From Oscillospiraceae bacterium (GTDB lineage: Bacteria; Bacillota; Clostridia; Oscillospirales; Oscillospiraceae): a stretch of 64,000 nucleotides of DNA. Numbering within the stretch: the stretch's first letter is position 1; each line of letters begins with the position of its first letter. The notes under the pieces were generated by a model. The model made no database searches. It saw nothing but the letters and a program-made list of their open reading frames with translations, and was not told where the DNA came from. The stretch covers positions 1 to 64,000 of the forward strand of contig JAGBEA010000045.1 in assembly GCA_017937195.1 (NCBI GenBank), in the 5' to 3' direction. Position numbers and translations under genes: made by a program. Below, one piece after another: positions 32,728 to 41,718 of this stretch.

Positions 32728-33567
32728 ATGAAGAGATTTTTCACCAAAAACGGAATCCTTGTGTTGACCGCAGTGACCGTGATCGCTGTGGTGCTGTGCA
32801 TTTTCTCCGCTGTCAGCAGCGGCACCGGTTTGCTGCACAACGCGCTGGGCGTGATCGCATCGCCCTTCCGCGCCGCAGGCGGCGCCGTCACCGCGTGGGT
32901 GGAAGGCATCGGTGACCGGTTTGAAACTGTGGAGCAGCTGCAGCAGGAGAATGAGGATCTGCGCCAGCAGATCGCCGAGCTGGAATGGGAGCTGCGGCAG
33001 GCTACGGAGGACCGCGAGGAAAACCAGCGCCTGCGCGCCCTGCTGAACCTGCGCCAGCAGCGGCAGGATTTCGTGTTTGAATCGGCAAAAGTGGTGGGTA
33101 TGAGCAGCTCCAACTGGGAGTCCACACTGACGCTGAATAAAGGCACCGCCGCCGAATTGGCTATCGGTGACTGCGTGGTCAACGAGGAGGGCTTCCTCGT
33201 GGGTATCATCACCGACGCAGGGCTGAACTGGGCCACGGTGACCACTGTGCTGGACACCTCCTCCCAGCTGGGCGCTCTGGTGTTCCGCACCGGCGAAAAC
33301 ACAGTTGCGATGGGCGATCTGTCGCTGATGAACGAGGGGATGCTGAAGCTGTCCTATCTGGCGGGCGAGTCCAGCCTGATGAACGGTGACCTGATCGTCA
33401 CCTCCGGTCTGGGCGGCTACTATCCCAGCGATCTGGTGATCGGCTCGGTGACGGAGCTGCGCACCGATGACAACGGTCTGACCCGCCACGCGGTGCTGCA
33501 GCCCAAGGTGGATATGGTGACGCTGAAGCAGGTGTTTGTCATCACCGACTTCTCCGTGGAAGATTGA
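32728..33567 (+). CDS. mreC: rod shape-determining protein MreC
   Basis: The product is 279 aa. One N-terminal membrane segment (about 9-29) is followed by a coiled coil (about 70-110, rich in EN, QQ and EL repeats) and the two beta-barrel domains of MreC (VVGMSSSNWESTLTLNKG near 130; VTSGLGGYYPSDLVIG near 233). MreC links the elongasome to PBP2 outside the membrane. mreD and a PBP2 gene follow directly. The ribosome site is weak (GGGG), consistent with coupling to maf. Confidence 0.95.
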   Translation: MKRFFTKNGILVLTAVTVIAVVLCIFSAVSSGTGLLHNALGVIASPFRAAGGAVTAWVEGIGDRFETVEQLQQENEDLRQQIAELEWELRQATEDREENQRLRALLNLRQQRQDFVFESAKVVGMSSSNWESTLTLNKGTAAELAIGDCVVNEEGFLVGIITDAGLNWATVTTVLDTSSQLGALVFRTGENTVAMGDLSLMNEGMLKLSYLAGESSLMNGDLIVTSGLGGYYPSDLVIGSVTELRTDDNGLTRHAVLQPKVDMVTLKQVFVITDFSVED

Positions 33568-33577
33568 GAGGCGCGCA

Positions 33578-34084
33578 ATGAGCAGACGCGACCTTACGAT
33601 TAAATGGCTGCTTTACGCAGCATTGACGCTGCCATTTTTGTTCGTGCAGCAATATTTGCTCAACGGAGTGGAGTTTTTTGGTGTCCATCCGTTCATTCTC
33701 CCGCTTTTGAGCGCTACGGTGGCAATTTTTGAAAGCCGCGGCGAAAGTGCCTTTTTCGCTGTTGCCTTCGGTCTGGTTTGTGACCTGCTGATGCCTTCGG
33801 TATTCCCCTGCTTTTATGCGCTGTCATTTTTGCTGACAGCGCTGCTGGTAGGTTTGATCGTAGGTCGCGTGATCCTGCCCGGTTTCCCATGTGCGCTGAT
33901 CTGCAGCGCCATTGCCAGCGCCATCAATGGCTTTTTGTATCTGTTTTTTCTGGTCTACAACACCAATTTCGCCTTCACGGATGCTTTGAATCTGATCGGT
34001 CTGGAATTGGTACTGACCTTGCCTGCAGCCTTGGTGCTGTTTCCCGTGTATCGCTGGCTGTTCCGGCGGATCCACAACGAGTAA
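33578..34084 (+). CDS. mreD: rod shape-determining protein MreD
   Basis: The product is 168 aa with about five hydrophobic segments and no sizeable soluble part, the MreD pattern. It contains GLVCDLL near 70, matching the family GLLxDL region. It starts at ATG 33578, 11 bp after mreC, with GAGAGG upstream. It works with MreC and PBP2 in side-wall synthesis. Identification relies on topology plus the maf-mreC-mreD-PBP2 order, because MreD sequences are poorly conserved. Confidence 0.92.
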   Translation: MSRRDLTIKWLLYAALTLPFLFVQQYLLNGVEFFGVHPFILPLLSATVAIFESRGESAFFAVAFGLVCDLLMPSVFPCFYALSFLLTALLVGLIVGRVILPGFPCALICSAIASAINGFLYLFFLVYNTNFAFTDALNLIGLELVLTLPAALVLFPVYRWLFRRIHNE

Positions 34085-34108
34085 TCCCCCTTGGAAAGGA
34101 GGCGCTTT

Positions 34109-36175
34109 GTGAAAGTTCCTCATCCCCTGCATCGGCGCCTTTGGGCGTTGGTTGCCTTTTTGCTGGCGGCGCTGCTCCTTCTGTGCGCCGTGCTTTACCA
34201 TTCCCAAATCATTCAGGGCAGCGAGTTCCGCGCACTGTCCCTTGCCAGCAACGCCACCAGCGAGGAGGTGGACGCCTCCCGCGGCATTGTCACCGACCGC
34301 AACGGCAAGGTGCTGATCTCCAATCGCCTGACCTATACGCTGATTTTTTCCCAAGACGGTTTTGCCGGCAACGCCGACCTGAACGCCGCCATCTGGCGTC
34401 TGGTGGAGCTGTGCCGTGAGAATGATCTGACCTGGACAGATCAGCTGCCTCTGACCCAAAGCCTGCCCGTTTCTTTGAAAATGGGTCCATGGGACGAGAG
34501 TTTTGTGCTGTTTGCCCAAAGTGAAGATCTGCCCGGCGCATACAACGATCCCTTTGAGCTGGAGCTGACGGCACAGCAGCTGTTTGACAAGCTGCGTGAG
34601 CTGTACGGGCTGAACGAAGACTACAGCGATGAGCAGGCACGCATCATCGCAGGCATCCGCTATATGCTGGCTGTCCACGACATCCTGGGCACCAAGTATA
34701 TTTTTGCCAAGGATGTGTCCGTTGAACTGATCAGCGAGATCGTGGACGGACGCTATGCCGGCGTAGAGACCGGCGCATCCTCCACCCGCGTATATAACAC
34801 CCCCTATGCCGCCCACATTCTCGGCCGCATCGGTCCCATCTATCACGAGGAATGGGTCGGCGACGAGGACAACGGCGTCATCGGCTACCGCGATCAGGGG
34901 TATTCCATGAATGCTCTCGTGGGTAAGGACGGCGTGGAGAAAGCCTTTGAGCAGTATCTCCACGGCACCGACGGCACCAAGCTGGTGACCACCAACAGCG
35001 AGGGCAAGGTCACCGGCGAAATCTATGTGGTAGAGCCTCAGCCCGGCGGCACCGTAACCCTGACTTTGGATATCGATCTGCAGGCAGCCACGGAGGAATC
35101 CCTTGCCGCCGTCATCGGCGGTATGGAGTGGGACGGCATCCCCCGCGGCGGCGCTGCGGTGTGTATGGCCGTTGGCAGCGGTGAGGTGCTGTCTATGGCA
35201 TCCTACCCTACCTACGATCTGTCCCGTTTTGACGAGCTGTACGATTCCCTCATCGCCGACACAGAGAGCGCCCCCCTTTTCAACCGTGCCACCGACGGCA
35301 CCTATGCTCCCGGCTCCACCTTTAAGCCGCTGACGGCTGTGGCGGCGCTGCAGAGCGGTGTCATCACCCCCGACAGCACCATCCGCGACCGCGGCATCTA
35401 CACATACTACGCCACTCACCAGCCCAGCTGCTGGATCTACACCTCCTACGGCGGCACCCACGGCACCATTAATGTCACCGAGGCGCTGACGGTTTCGTGC
35501 AACTATTTCTTCTATGAGGTTGGCCGCCTGATGGGCATCGAGACTCTCAGCAGCTATGCTGCCCAGTTCGGCTTCGGACGACACACCGGCATCGAGATCG
35601 GCGACAATGCCGGTATGCTGGCCTCCCCCGAGAGTGCCGAGGCCGCAGGGCTTGAGTGGACGGACGGCCAGACCCTGACCGCCTCCATTGGACAGAGCTA
35701 CCATCTGTTTACCCCTCTGCAGCTTGCCAACTATATGGCAACTCTGGCCGGCGGCGGTGAGCATTACGAGGCGCACCTGCTGAAGAACGTGAAGTCCTAC
35801 GACAGCTCACAGGTGCTCTACGCCTACAACAAAGAGCCGCTGAACACCGTAGAGATCAGCGACAGCACGCTGAGCGCCGTGCTGGAGGGTATGCACGATC
35901 TGACCATCGGCAGCCTGTATTATGAATTCTCAGATTGCGTGGTTTCCGCCGGTGCCAAGACCGGCACTGCGGAGATCGGCAACGATATGGTCAACGGCGT
36001 GTTTATCGCCTTTGCCCCCTATGAAAACCCCCAGATCGCCGTGGCGGTAGCCATTGAGAAGGCGGGCGCCGGCGCGGAGCTGGCTCCCGTGGCGGTGGAC
36101 ATCATCAACGCCTACTTCTCCCGCAGCACCGACTCCACCGCCCCCATCATCGGCGAAAATACACTCATCCAGTAA
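34109..36175 (+). CDS. mrdA: penicillin-binding protein 2 (MrdA-like transpeptidase)
   Basis: The product is 688 aa, a class B PBP. One N-terminal membrane segment (about 10-30) is followed by the PBP dimerisation domain (SRGIVTDRNGKVL near 58) and the transpeptidase domain with SxxK in PGSTFKPL (about 400), SxN as SCN (about 462) and KTGT (about 616). All three active-site motifs are intact. The start is a GTG at 34109, chosen because AAAGGAGG is six bases upstream; a TTG six codons earlier precedes that site. It follows mreD, so it is the elongation-specific enzyme. Confidence 0.94.
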   Translation: MKVPHPLHRRLWALVAFLLAALLLLCAVLYHSQIIQGSEFRALSLASNATSEEVDASRGIVTDRNGKVLISNRLTYTLIFSQDGFAGNADLNAAIWRLVELCRENDLTWTDQLPLTQSLPVSLKMGPWDESFVLFAQSEDLPGAYNDPFELELTAQQLFDKLRELYGLNEDYSDEQARIIAGIRYMLAVHDILGTKYIFAKDVSVELISEIVDGRYAGVETGASSTRVYNTPYAAHILGRIGPIYHEEWVGDEDNGVIGYRDQGYSMNALVGKDGVEKAFEQYLHGTDGTKLVTTNSEGKVTGEIYVVEPQPGGTVTLTLDIDLQAATEESLAAVIGGMEWDGIPRGGAAVCMAVGSGEVLSMASYPTYDLSRFDELYDSLIADTESAPLFNRATDGTYAPGSTFKPLTAVAALQSGVITPDSTIRDRGIYTYYATHQPSCWIYTSYGGTHGTINVTEALTVSCNYFFYEVGRLMGIETLSSYAAQFGFGRHTGIEIGDNAGMLASPESAEAAGLEWTDGQTLTASIGQSYHLFTPLQLANYMATLAGGGEHYEAHLLKNVKSYDSSQVLYAYNKEPLNTVEISDSTLSAVLEGMHDLTIGSLYYEFSDCVVSAGAKTGTAEIGNDMVNGVFIAFAPYENPQIAVAVAIEKAGAGAELAPVAVDIINAYFSRSTDSTAPIIGENTLIQ

Positions 36176-36186
36176 GGAGATCCCCT

Positions 36187-38049
36187 ATGTCTGAGCGCTA
36201 TGTATTTGACCCCCGCGACGCGCGGTATAAATCCCCCTTCGGCGCCGTATCCTGCGGCACGGAGGTCAGCTTTACCCTGCGCCCCCTCCCGCAGGAGCAG
36301 TTCACCGCCTGCACGCTGCTGATCTGGCAGGAATTTGCCTTCACCGGTCAGGAGATCGATCTCCCCGGCGGCGCAGGGCTGTTCAGCGGCACCTTCACCG
36401 CCCCCGACGAACCGGAGCTGATCTGGTACGGCTTCCGCTTCACCCGCGCCGATGGCTCTATGGTATGGCTGGGCAAGAACGGCTACTGCGCCAAGCAGGA
36501 GATGCTCAGCTGGCAGCTGACCGTCTATGACGGCGAGAGCACCACGCCGGAGTGGTTCGGCAACGGCATAACTTACCAAATTTTTCCAGACAGGTTCCAT
36601 CGCTTGAGCATCCCCGATCCCACCGGAATGGTGGGCGAACGCGTAGTGCATCAGGGTTGGGACGAGCCTATGGTGTACAAGCCCGACGAGAAGGGTGAGC
36701 TCCGCAACAACGACTACTTCGGCGGCAGCCTGCAGGGCATTCGGGCAAAACTGGACTATTTGCAGAGCCTGCATGTGACCACGCTGTATCTCTGTCCCAT
36801 TTTTGAGGCAGCCAGCAACCACCGCTACAATACCGCTGACTATCTGAAGATCGACCCTATGCTGGGCACGGAGGAGGATTTCCGCCAGCTGTGCACCGAT
36901 GCCAAGGCGCGGGGCATCCGCATTATGCTGGACGGCGTGTTCAACCACACCGGCAGCAACAGCCGCTATTTCAATGCCAACGGCTTCTATCCGGAGCTGG
37001 GCGCGGCACAGAGCACCACTTCTCCTTATTATAAATGGTTTAATTTCTCCCATTGGCCCAAGCAGTACGACTCGTGGTGGGGCATTCACACGCTGCCTGC
37101 GGTGAACGAAAACCACCCCGACTACCGCAATTTCATTATCACCGGCAAGGACTCTGTGGTGCGCTACTGGCTGCGTGCCGGTGCCTCTGCCTGGCGACTG
37201 GATGTGGCAGACGAGCTGCCTGACGACTTTATTGCCGACATCCGCCGTGTGATGGAGGAGGAATGCAGCGACAGCTTCCTGCTGGGCGAGGTGTGGGAGG
37301 ACGGCAGCAACAAGATCTCCTACAGCCGTCGCCGCCGCTATCTGCTGGGCAGCGAGACCCACGGTCTGATGAACTATCCCTTCCGCACCGCAACGCTGGC
37401 GTGGCTCTCCGGCGGTGACGCCGCCGCCTTCCGCGACACTATGGAGACCATCCGCGAAAACTATCCCCCTGCCGCTTTCTATTCGGGGCTGAACATTCTG
37501 GGCACCCACGATACCCCCCGCATTCTGACGCTGCTGGGCGCCGACAGCAGCGCCCCTCTTGGCAGCAAGGATCTGCGAGCCGCCTACCGACTCAGCGACA
37601 CCGAGCTGCGCCGCGGTATGGCACGGCTGAAGCTGGCGGCAATGCTGGCTTACTCCTTCCCCGGCTCCCCCACCGTGTTTTACGGCGACGAGGCGGGTAT
37701 GCAGGGCTTTGAAGATCCGCTGAACCGTGGCACCTACCCTTGGGGCAGCGAAGATAAGGCTTTGGTCGCCTTCTATCAGCAGCTGGGCGCGCTTCGTATG
37801 CAGCATAAAGCGCTGCAGCGGGGCAGCATCGAGTATCTGTACGCCAAGGACGGCGGCTTGGTGATCCGCCGCACGCTGGACGGTGACAGCGTGATCACCG
37901 CGCTGAATGCCGGTGACGAACCGCTGGTGCTGACTTTGCCGTGGATGGGCGACACCGCTACCGATGCCTTTACCGGTCACACTTTCTCCGTGAAGGACAG
38001 CCTTTTGCATCTGTCCCTCGCCGCAAACGGCGGTATGATCCTCATTTAA
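36187..38049 (+). CDS. GH13 family alpha-glycosidase (neopullulanase/cyclomaltodextrinase type)
   Basis: The product is 620 aa. An N-terminal beta-sandwich (about 1-120) is followed by the TIM barrel. Conserved regions are DGVFNH (region I, about 257), WRLDVADE (nucleophile Asp, about 338), LLGEVWED (acid/base Glu, about 367) and GTHDTPR (about 439). QIFPDRF near 135 is typical of GH13_20 enzymes. No signal peptide is present, so it acts in the cytoplasm on imported maltodextrins. The start is ATG 36187, 11 bp after PBP2, yet it has no evident link to the cell-shape genes. Confidence 0.92.
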   Translation: MSERYVFDPRDARYKSPFGAVSCGTEVSFTLRPLPQEQFTACTLLIWQEFAFTGQEIDLPGGAGLFSGTFTAPDEPELIWYGFRFTRADGSMVWLGKNGYCAKQEMLSWQLTVYDGESTTPEWFGNGITYQIFPDRFHRLSIPDPTGMVGERVVHQGWDEPMVYKPDEKGELRNNDYFGGSLQGIRAKLDYLQSLHVTTLYLCPIFEAASNHRYNTADYLKIDPMLGTEEDFRQLCTDAKARGIRIMLDGVFNHTGSNSRYFNANGFYPELGAAQSTTSPYYKWFNFSHWPKQYDSWWGIHTLPAVNENHPDYRNFIITGKDSVVRYWLRAGASAWRLDVADELPDDFIADIRRVMEEECSDSFLLGEVWEDGSNKISYSRRRRYLLGSETHGLMNYPFRTATLAWLSGGDAAAFRDTMETIRENYPPAAFYSGLNILGTHDTPRILTLLGADSSAPLGSKDLRAAYRLSDTELRRGMARLKLAAMLAYSFPGSPTVFYGDEAGMQGFEDPLNRGTYPWGSEDKALVAFYQQLGALRMQHKALQRGSIEYLYAKDGGLVIRRTLDGDSVITALNAGDEPLVLTLPWMGDTATDAFTGHTFSVKDSLLHLSLAANGGMILI

Positions 38050-38053
38050 CCGC

Positions 38054-38090
38054 ATCCGGAGTGTTTCACGTGAAACACTCCGGATTTTTT
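38054..38090 (+). terminator. intrinsic terminator whose stem contains a perfect parS site
   Basis: A 32-bp perfect palindrome (38054-38085) has the 16-bp parS consensus TGTTTCACGTGAAACA at 38062-38077 in its centre and is followed by a T run. It ends the maf-mre-PBP2-GH13 transcript and is also a Spo0J/Noc-class partition site 140 bp upstream of soj. Confidence 0.88.
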
Positions 38091-38099
38091 ACGCCCTTT

Positions 38100-38115
38100 C
38101 GTTTCACGTGAAACA
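38100..38115. promoter_or_regulatory. parS site (15 of 16 bases)
   Basis: CGTTTCACGTGAAACA differs from the parS consensus only at the first base. It lies 23 bp after the first site, in front of the soj promoter. Confidence 0.9.
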
Positions 38116-38139
38116 TAGCGGCATTTTGCAAATTTTCTG

Positions 38140-38167
38140 TTGAAACCTTTTTTCTTTGTGTTATACT
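38140..38167 (+). promoter_or_regulatory. promoter of soj-spo0J
   Basis: TTGAAA (38140-38145), a 16-bp spacer and TATACT (38162-38167). The two parS sites lie just upstream, so spreading Spo0J could repress it. Confidence 0.72.
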
Positions 38168-38221
38168 ATATTTGTTATACTATGGTAAATTTTCGATGCA
38201 AAGAAAGCGAGTGGGCATATC

Positions 38222-38977
38222 GTGGCTAAAATTATTGCGATCGTAAACCAAAAGGGCGGTGTGGGTAAAACCACCACCTGCGTGAATCTGACCGCCGCAT
38301 TGAAGCTGGCCGGCAAGCGTGTACTGCTGTGCGACTTCGATCCGCAGGCCAACTCCACCTCCGGTATGGGCGTGGACAAGTCTGTTTCCAACGGCGTGTA
38401 TGATGTGCTGATCAACGGCGTGGAGACCCGCCGCGCCATCGCCACCACCCCCTACGGTGATGTGCTGCCCAGCAGCAAGGCGCTGGCCGGTGCCGGCATC
38501 GAGATGATCGAGATGGAGGATCGCCAGTTTTTGCTGAAAAAGGCGCTGGATGCCGTGCGCGAGGACTATGATTTCATTATGATCGATTGTCCTCCCTCTC
38601 TGGAGCTGCTGACCCTGAACGCGCTGTGCGCTGCGGATTCTCTGCTGGTACCGCTGCAGGGCGAGTATTTCGCACTGGAGGGCTTGAGCGACCTGATGAA
38701 CACCGTACGCATTGTTCGCCGCAATATGAACCCCGATCTGGAGATCGAGGGCGTGCTGCTGACTATGTTCGACGGGCGCACCAACCTGGCCATTCAGGTG
38801 GCGCAGGAAGTCAAGCGCTTCTTCCCCGGCAAGGTGTATGCCACTGTGATCCCCCGCAATGTCCGTCTGTCCGAGGCGCCCAGCCACGGCAAACCCATCA
38901 CCGCTTATGACCGCTCCTGCCGCGGCGCAGATGCCTATCTGCAGCTGGCTCAGGAGTTTTTGAAGAAGAATTCCTGA
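38222..38977 (+). CDS. soj: chromosome partitioning ATPase Soj/ParA
   Basis: The product is 251 aa. The deviant Walker A KGGVGKTT is at 11-18, the switch DFDPQANST near 39 and the IDCPPSL motif near 122, all typical of chromosomal ParA/Soj. It forms dynamic gradients on the nucleoid and, in Bacillus, also controls DnaA. It starts with GTG at 38222, with only a weak ribosome site. spo0J follows after 14 bp, and three parS sites surround the pair. Confidence 0.95.
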   Translation: MAKIIAIVNQKGGVGKTTTCVNLTAALKLAGKRVLLCDFDPQANSTSGMGVDKSVSNGVYDVLINGVETRRAIATTPYGDVLPSSKALAGAGIEMIEMEDRQFLLKKALDAVREDYDFIMIDCPPSLELLTLNALCAADSLLVPLQGEYFALEGLSDLMNTVRIVRRNMNPDLEIEGVLLTMFDGRTNLAIQVAQEVKRFFPGKVYATVIPRNVRLSEAPSHGKPITAYDRSCRGADAYLQLAQEFLKKNS

Positions 38978-38991
38978 AAGGAGCTGTTTCT

Positions 38992-39858
38992 ATGGCCGCC
39001 AATTCCAAAGGATTGGGCAAGGGTCTCGCCGCCCTGCTGGGCGACGACGTCCTGCAGACGCAGGAGGAAAAGAGCAGTCTGTATCTCCCAATTTCGCAGG
39101 TGGAGAGCTGTTCCTCCCAACCCAGAAAGCAATTTGACCCCGACGCGCTGGCGGATCTGGCCGATTCCATCCGCGAGCACGGTATTATCCAGCCGCTGAC
39201 TGTCCGCAAACTGCAGTCCGGCTACTATCAGATCATCGCCGGTGAGCGCCGTTGGCGCGCCGCCCGTATGGCAGGTCTTTCCCAAGTGCCCGCCATCGTC
39301 ATCGAGGCGGATGACCGCAAGGCGATGGAGCTGGCTATGATCGAGAACCTGCAGCGCGAGGATCTCAACCCCATCGAAGAGGCCGAGGGCTATCAGGTGC
39401 TGATGGACACCTACAATATGACGCAAGAGGAAGCTGCCGGCCGCGTGGGCAAGTCCCGCAGCGCCGTGGCCAACTCCCTGCGGCTTTTGAAGCTGTGTCC
39501 CGCCGTCCGCGCTATGGTAGAGGACGGTCGGCTCAGCGGCGGTCACGCCCGCGCGCTGCTGCCCCTCTCCCCCGATGTGCAGCAAAAGGCCGCCGACACC
39601 ATCTTGAAAAACGATCTGTCTGTCCGCCAGACGGAGCTTTTAGTGAAGAAACTGACGGCGGAAAAGAAGCCGGAGACCCCCAAGAGCGGCATCACCGTCA
39701 ACTATGCCGAGGAGGCCGCCCGCGAGCTGGGCAGCTCGCTGGGTCGCGGCTGCAAGATCGTCACCGGCCGCAAGAAAGGCCGCATCGAGCTGGAATACTA
39801 TGGTCTGGACGACCTGAACGACCTGCTGGATGCGCTGCACACCCTGAAAAAGAAATAA
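38992..39858 (+). CDS. spo0J: chromosome partitioning protein Spo0J/ParB
   Basis: The product is 288 aa. It begins with the typical SKGLGKGLAALLG-like segment, followed by the CTPase motifs SQPRKQF (about 42), GERRWRAARMAG (about 83) and ENLQREDLNPIEEAEGY (about 115), the parS-reading helix-turn-helix EEAAGRVGKSRSAVANSL (about 145) and a C-terminal dimerisation domain. It loads at parS as a CTP-dependent clamp. The start is ATG 38992 after AAAGGAG. A parS site lies immediately after its stop codon. Confidence 0.96.
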   Translation: MAANSKGLGKGLAALLGDDVLQTQEEKSSLYLPISQVESCSSQPRKQFDPDALADLADSIREHGIIQPLTVRKLQSGYYQIIAGERRWRAARMAGLSQVPAIVIEADDRKAMELAMIENLQREDLNPIEEAEGYQVLMDTYNMTQEEAAGRVGKSRSAVANSLRLLKLCPAVRAMVEDGRLSGGHARALLPLSPDVQQKAADTILKNDLSVRQTELLVKKLTAEKKPETPKSGITVNYAEEAARELGSSLGRGCKIVTGRKKGRIELEYYGLDDLNDLLDALHTLKKK

Positions 39859-39859
39859 T

Positions 39860-39875
39860 CGTTTCACGTGAAACA
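39860..39875. promoter_or_regulatory. parS site (15 of 16 bases)
   Basis: CGTTTCACGTGAAACA lies two bases after the spo0J stop and 34 bp before serS. Together with the two sites before soj it brackets the partition operon. Confidence 0.9.
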
Positions 39876-39909
39876 TTGCTATCAATAACCTCAAAGGAGA
39901 AAGAAAACT

Positions 39910-41214
39910 ATGCTCGACATTCGTTTTGTCCGGGAAAACCCCGAGATCGTTAAGGAAAACATCCGCAAGAAGTTCCAGAACGCCAAGCTGCCTCTGGTGG
40001 ATGAGGCCATCGCGCTGGACGCTGAGAAGCGCGCTGCCGAATCCGAAGCCAACGAGCTGCGCGCCAGCCGCAATCAGCTGTCCAAGAAGGTGGGCATGCT
40101 GATGGGTCAGGCCAAGAAGGATCCCAGCAAGCTGGCCGAGGCCGAGGAGGTCAAGGCGCAGGTGAAGGCCAACGCCGCCCGCCTTGCCCAGCTGGAGGAG
40201 ATGGAAGTCAAGCTGGCAGAGCAGCTGCAGCAGATCATGATGGTCCTCCCCAACATCATCGACCCCTCCGTCCCCATTGGCGAGGACGACAGCTGCAATG
40301 TGGAGGTAGAGCGCTTTGGTGAGGCCGTCACCCCCGACTTCGAGGTCCCCTATCATACCGAGATTATGGAGCGCTTTGACGGCATCGATATGGACGCCGC
40401 AGGTCGCGTGTCCGGCAACGGCTTCTACTATCTGATGGGCGACATCGCACGCCTGCACTCCGCCATGACCGCTTATGCCCGTGATTTTATGATCAACAAG
40501 GGCTTCACCTACTGCATCCCTCCCTTTATGATCCGCGGCAATGTGGTCACCGGCGTGATGAGCTTTGCCGAGATGGACGCTATGATGTACAAAATCGAGG
40601 GCGAGGATCTCTACCTGATCGGCACCAGCGAGCATTCTATGATCGGTAAGTTCATCGACCAGATCCTGCCTGAGGACAAGCTGCCCCAGACCCTCACCTC
40701 CTACTCCCCCTGCTTCCGCAAGGAGAAGGGCGCCCACGGCATTGAGGAACGCGGCGTGTACCGCATCCACCAGTTTGAAAAGCAGGAGATGATCGTGGTC
40801 TGCAAGCCCGAGGATTCTATGAAGTGGTATGAGCAGATGTGGCGCTACAGCGTGGAGCTGTTCCGCTCTCTGGATATCCCCGTCCGCCAGCTGGACTGCT
40901 GCTCCGGCGATCTGGCCGACCTGAAGGTGAAGTCCTGCGACATCGAGGCGTGGTCTCCCCGTCAGCAGAAGTACTTCGAGGTCTGCTCCTGCTCCAATCT
41001 GGGTGACGCCCAGTCCCGCCGCCTGAAGATCCGCGTCAAGGGCGAGAACGGCAAGACATACCTGCCCCACACCCTCAACAATACCGTGGTGGCTCCTCCC
41101 CGTATGCTGATCGCCTTTTTGGAGAACAATCTCTGCGCCGATGGCAGCGTGAAGATCCCCGAGGCGCTGCGCCCCTATATGGGCGGCTGCGAGAAGCTGA
41201 TTCCTAAGAAGTAA
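39910..41214 (+). CDS. serS: seryl-tRNA synthetase
   Basis: The product is 434 aa. The N-terminal coiled-coil arm (about 30-110) recognises tRNA-Ser. Class II motif 2 appears as CFRKEKGAHGIEERGVYR near 270 and motif 3 as NNTVVAPPRMLIAFLE near 395. The motif 2 loop differs from the textbook EAGSxGRDTRG form, but the order and length are normal. The start is ATG 39910 with AAAGGAG upstream. Only 51 bp separate it from spo0J, with no T-box, so it is not controlled like hisS and glyS. Confidence 0.95.
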   Translation: MLDIRFVRENPEIVKENIRKKFQNAKLPLVDEAIALDAEKRAAESEANELRASRNQLSKKVGMLMGQAKKDPSKLAEAEEVKAQVKANAARLAQLEEMEVKLAEQLQQIMMVLPNIIDPSVPIGEDDSCNVEVERFGEAVTPDFEVPYHTEIMERFDGIDMDAAGRVSGNGFYYLMGDIARLHSAMTAYARDFMINKGFTYCIPPFMIRGNVVTGVMSFAEMDAMMYKIEGEDLYLIGTSEHSMIGKFIDQILPEDKLPQTLTSYSPCFRKEKGAHGIEERGVYRIHQFEKQEMIVVCKPEDSMKWYEQMWRYSVELFRSLDIPVRQLDCCSGDLADLKVKSCDIEAWSPRQQKYFEVCSCSNLGDAQSRRLKIRVKGENGKTYLPHTLNNTVVAPPRMLIAFLENNLCADGSVKIPEALRPYMGGCEKLIPKK

Positions 41215-41268
41215 TTACGCTTCGTTTAATCTTGTCTATATTATACTCTCTGTATAGGAGCGTGTCTT

Positions 41269-41718
41269 ATGAAAAAGTTTTTTGAAGAATTCAAAGCCTT
41301 TGCTATGCGCGGCAACGTGGTGGATCTGGCTGTCGGCGTTGTGATCGGCGGCGCATTTGGCAAGATCACCACCTCCGTGGTCAATGACATCATTATGCCC
41401 CTCATCTCTATGCTTACCGGCGGCGTGAATTTCAGCGAGTGGAAATGGGTGCTGAAAGAGGCCGTCACCAAGGTCAACGCCGAGGGCGTGGAGGAAGTGG
41501 TCAGTGCCGCCGTTACCGTGAACTACGGCAATTTGATCTCTATCATCCTGGATTTCATTATCATCGCCTTTGCGGTATTTTGTATGGTCAAGGCCATCAA
41601 CGCCCTGCACCGCAAGGAAGAGGCTCCTGCTGAAGAACCCGCCCCTGAAGCACCTCCCGCCCCCACCAGCGAGGAATTGCTGACCGAGATCCGCGATCTG
41701 CTGAAGGAGCGCAAGTGA
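41269..41718 (+). CDS. mscL: large-conductance mechanosensitive channel
   Basis: The product is 149 aa. The N-terminal amphipathic helix [27 protein letters not shown] leads into TM1; TM2 is [17 protein letters not shown] near 85-101. The C-terminal part is proline- and glutamate-rich, then a helical bundle LTEIRDLL. MscL opens under membrane tension to release solutes. The start is ATG 41269 after TAGGAG. A likely -10 box TATACT lies near 41243. It overlaps rsmG by four bases. Confidence 0.95.
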   Translation: MKKFFEEFKAFAMRGNVVDLAVGVVIGGAFGKITTSVVNDIIMPLISMLTGGVNFSEWKWVLKEAVTKVNAEGVEEVVSAAVTVNYGNLISIILDFIIIAFAVFCMVKAINALHRKEEAPAEEPAPEAPPAPTSEELLTEIRDLLKERK

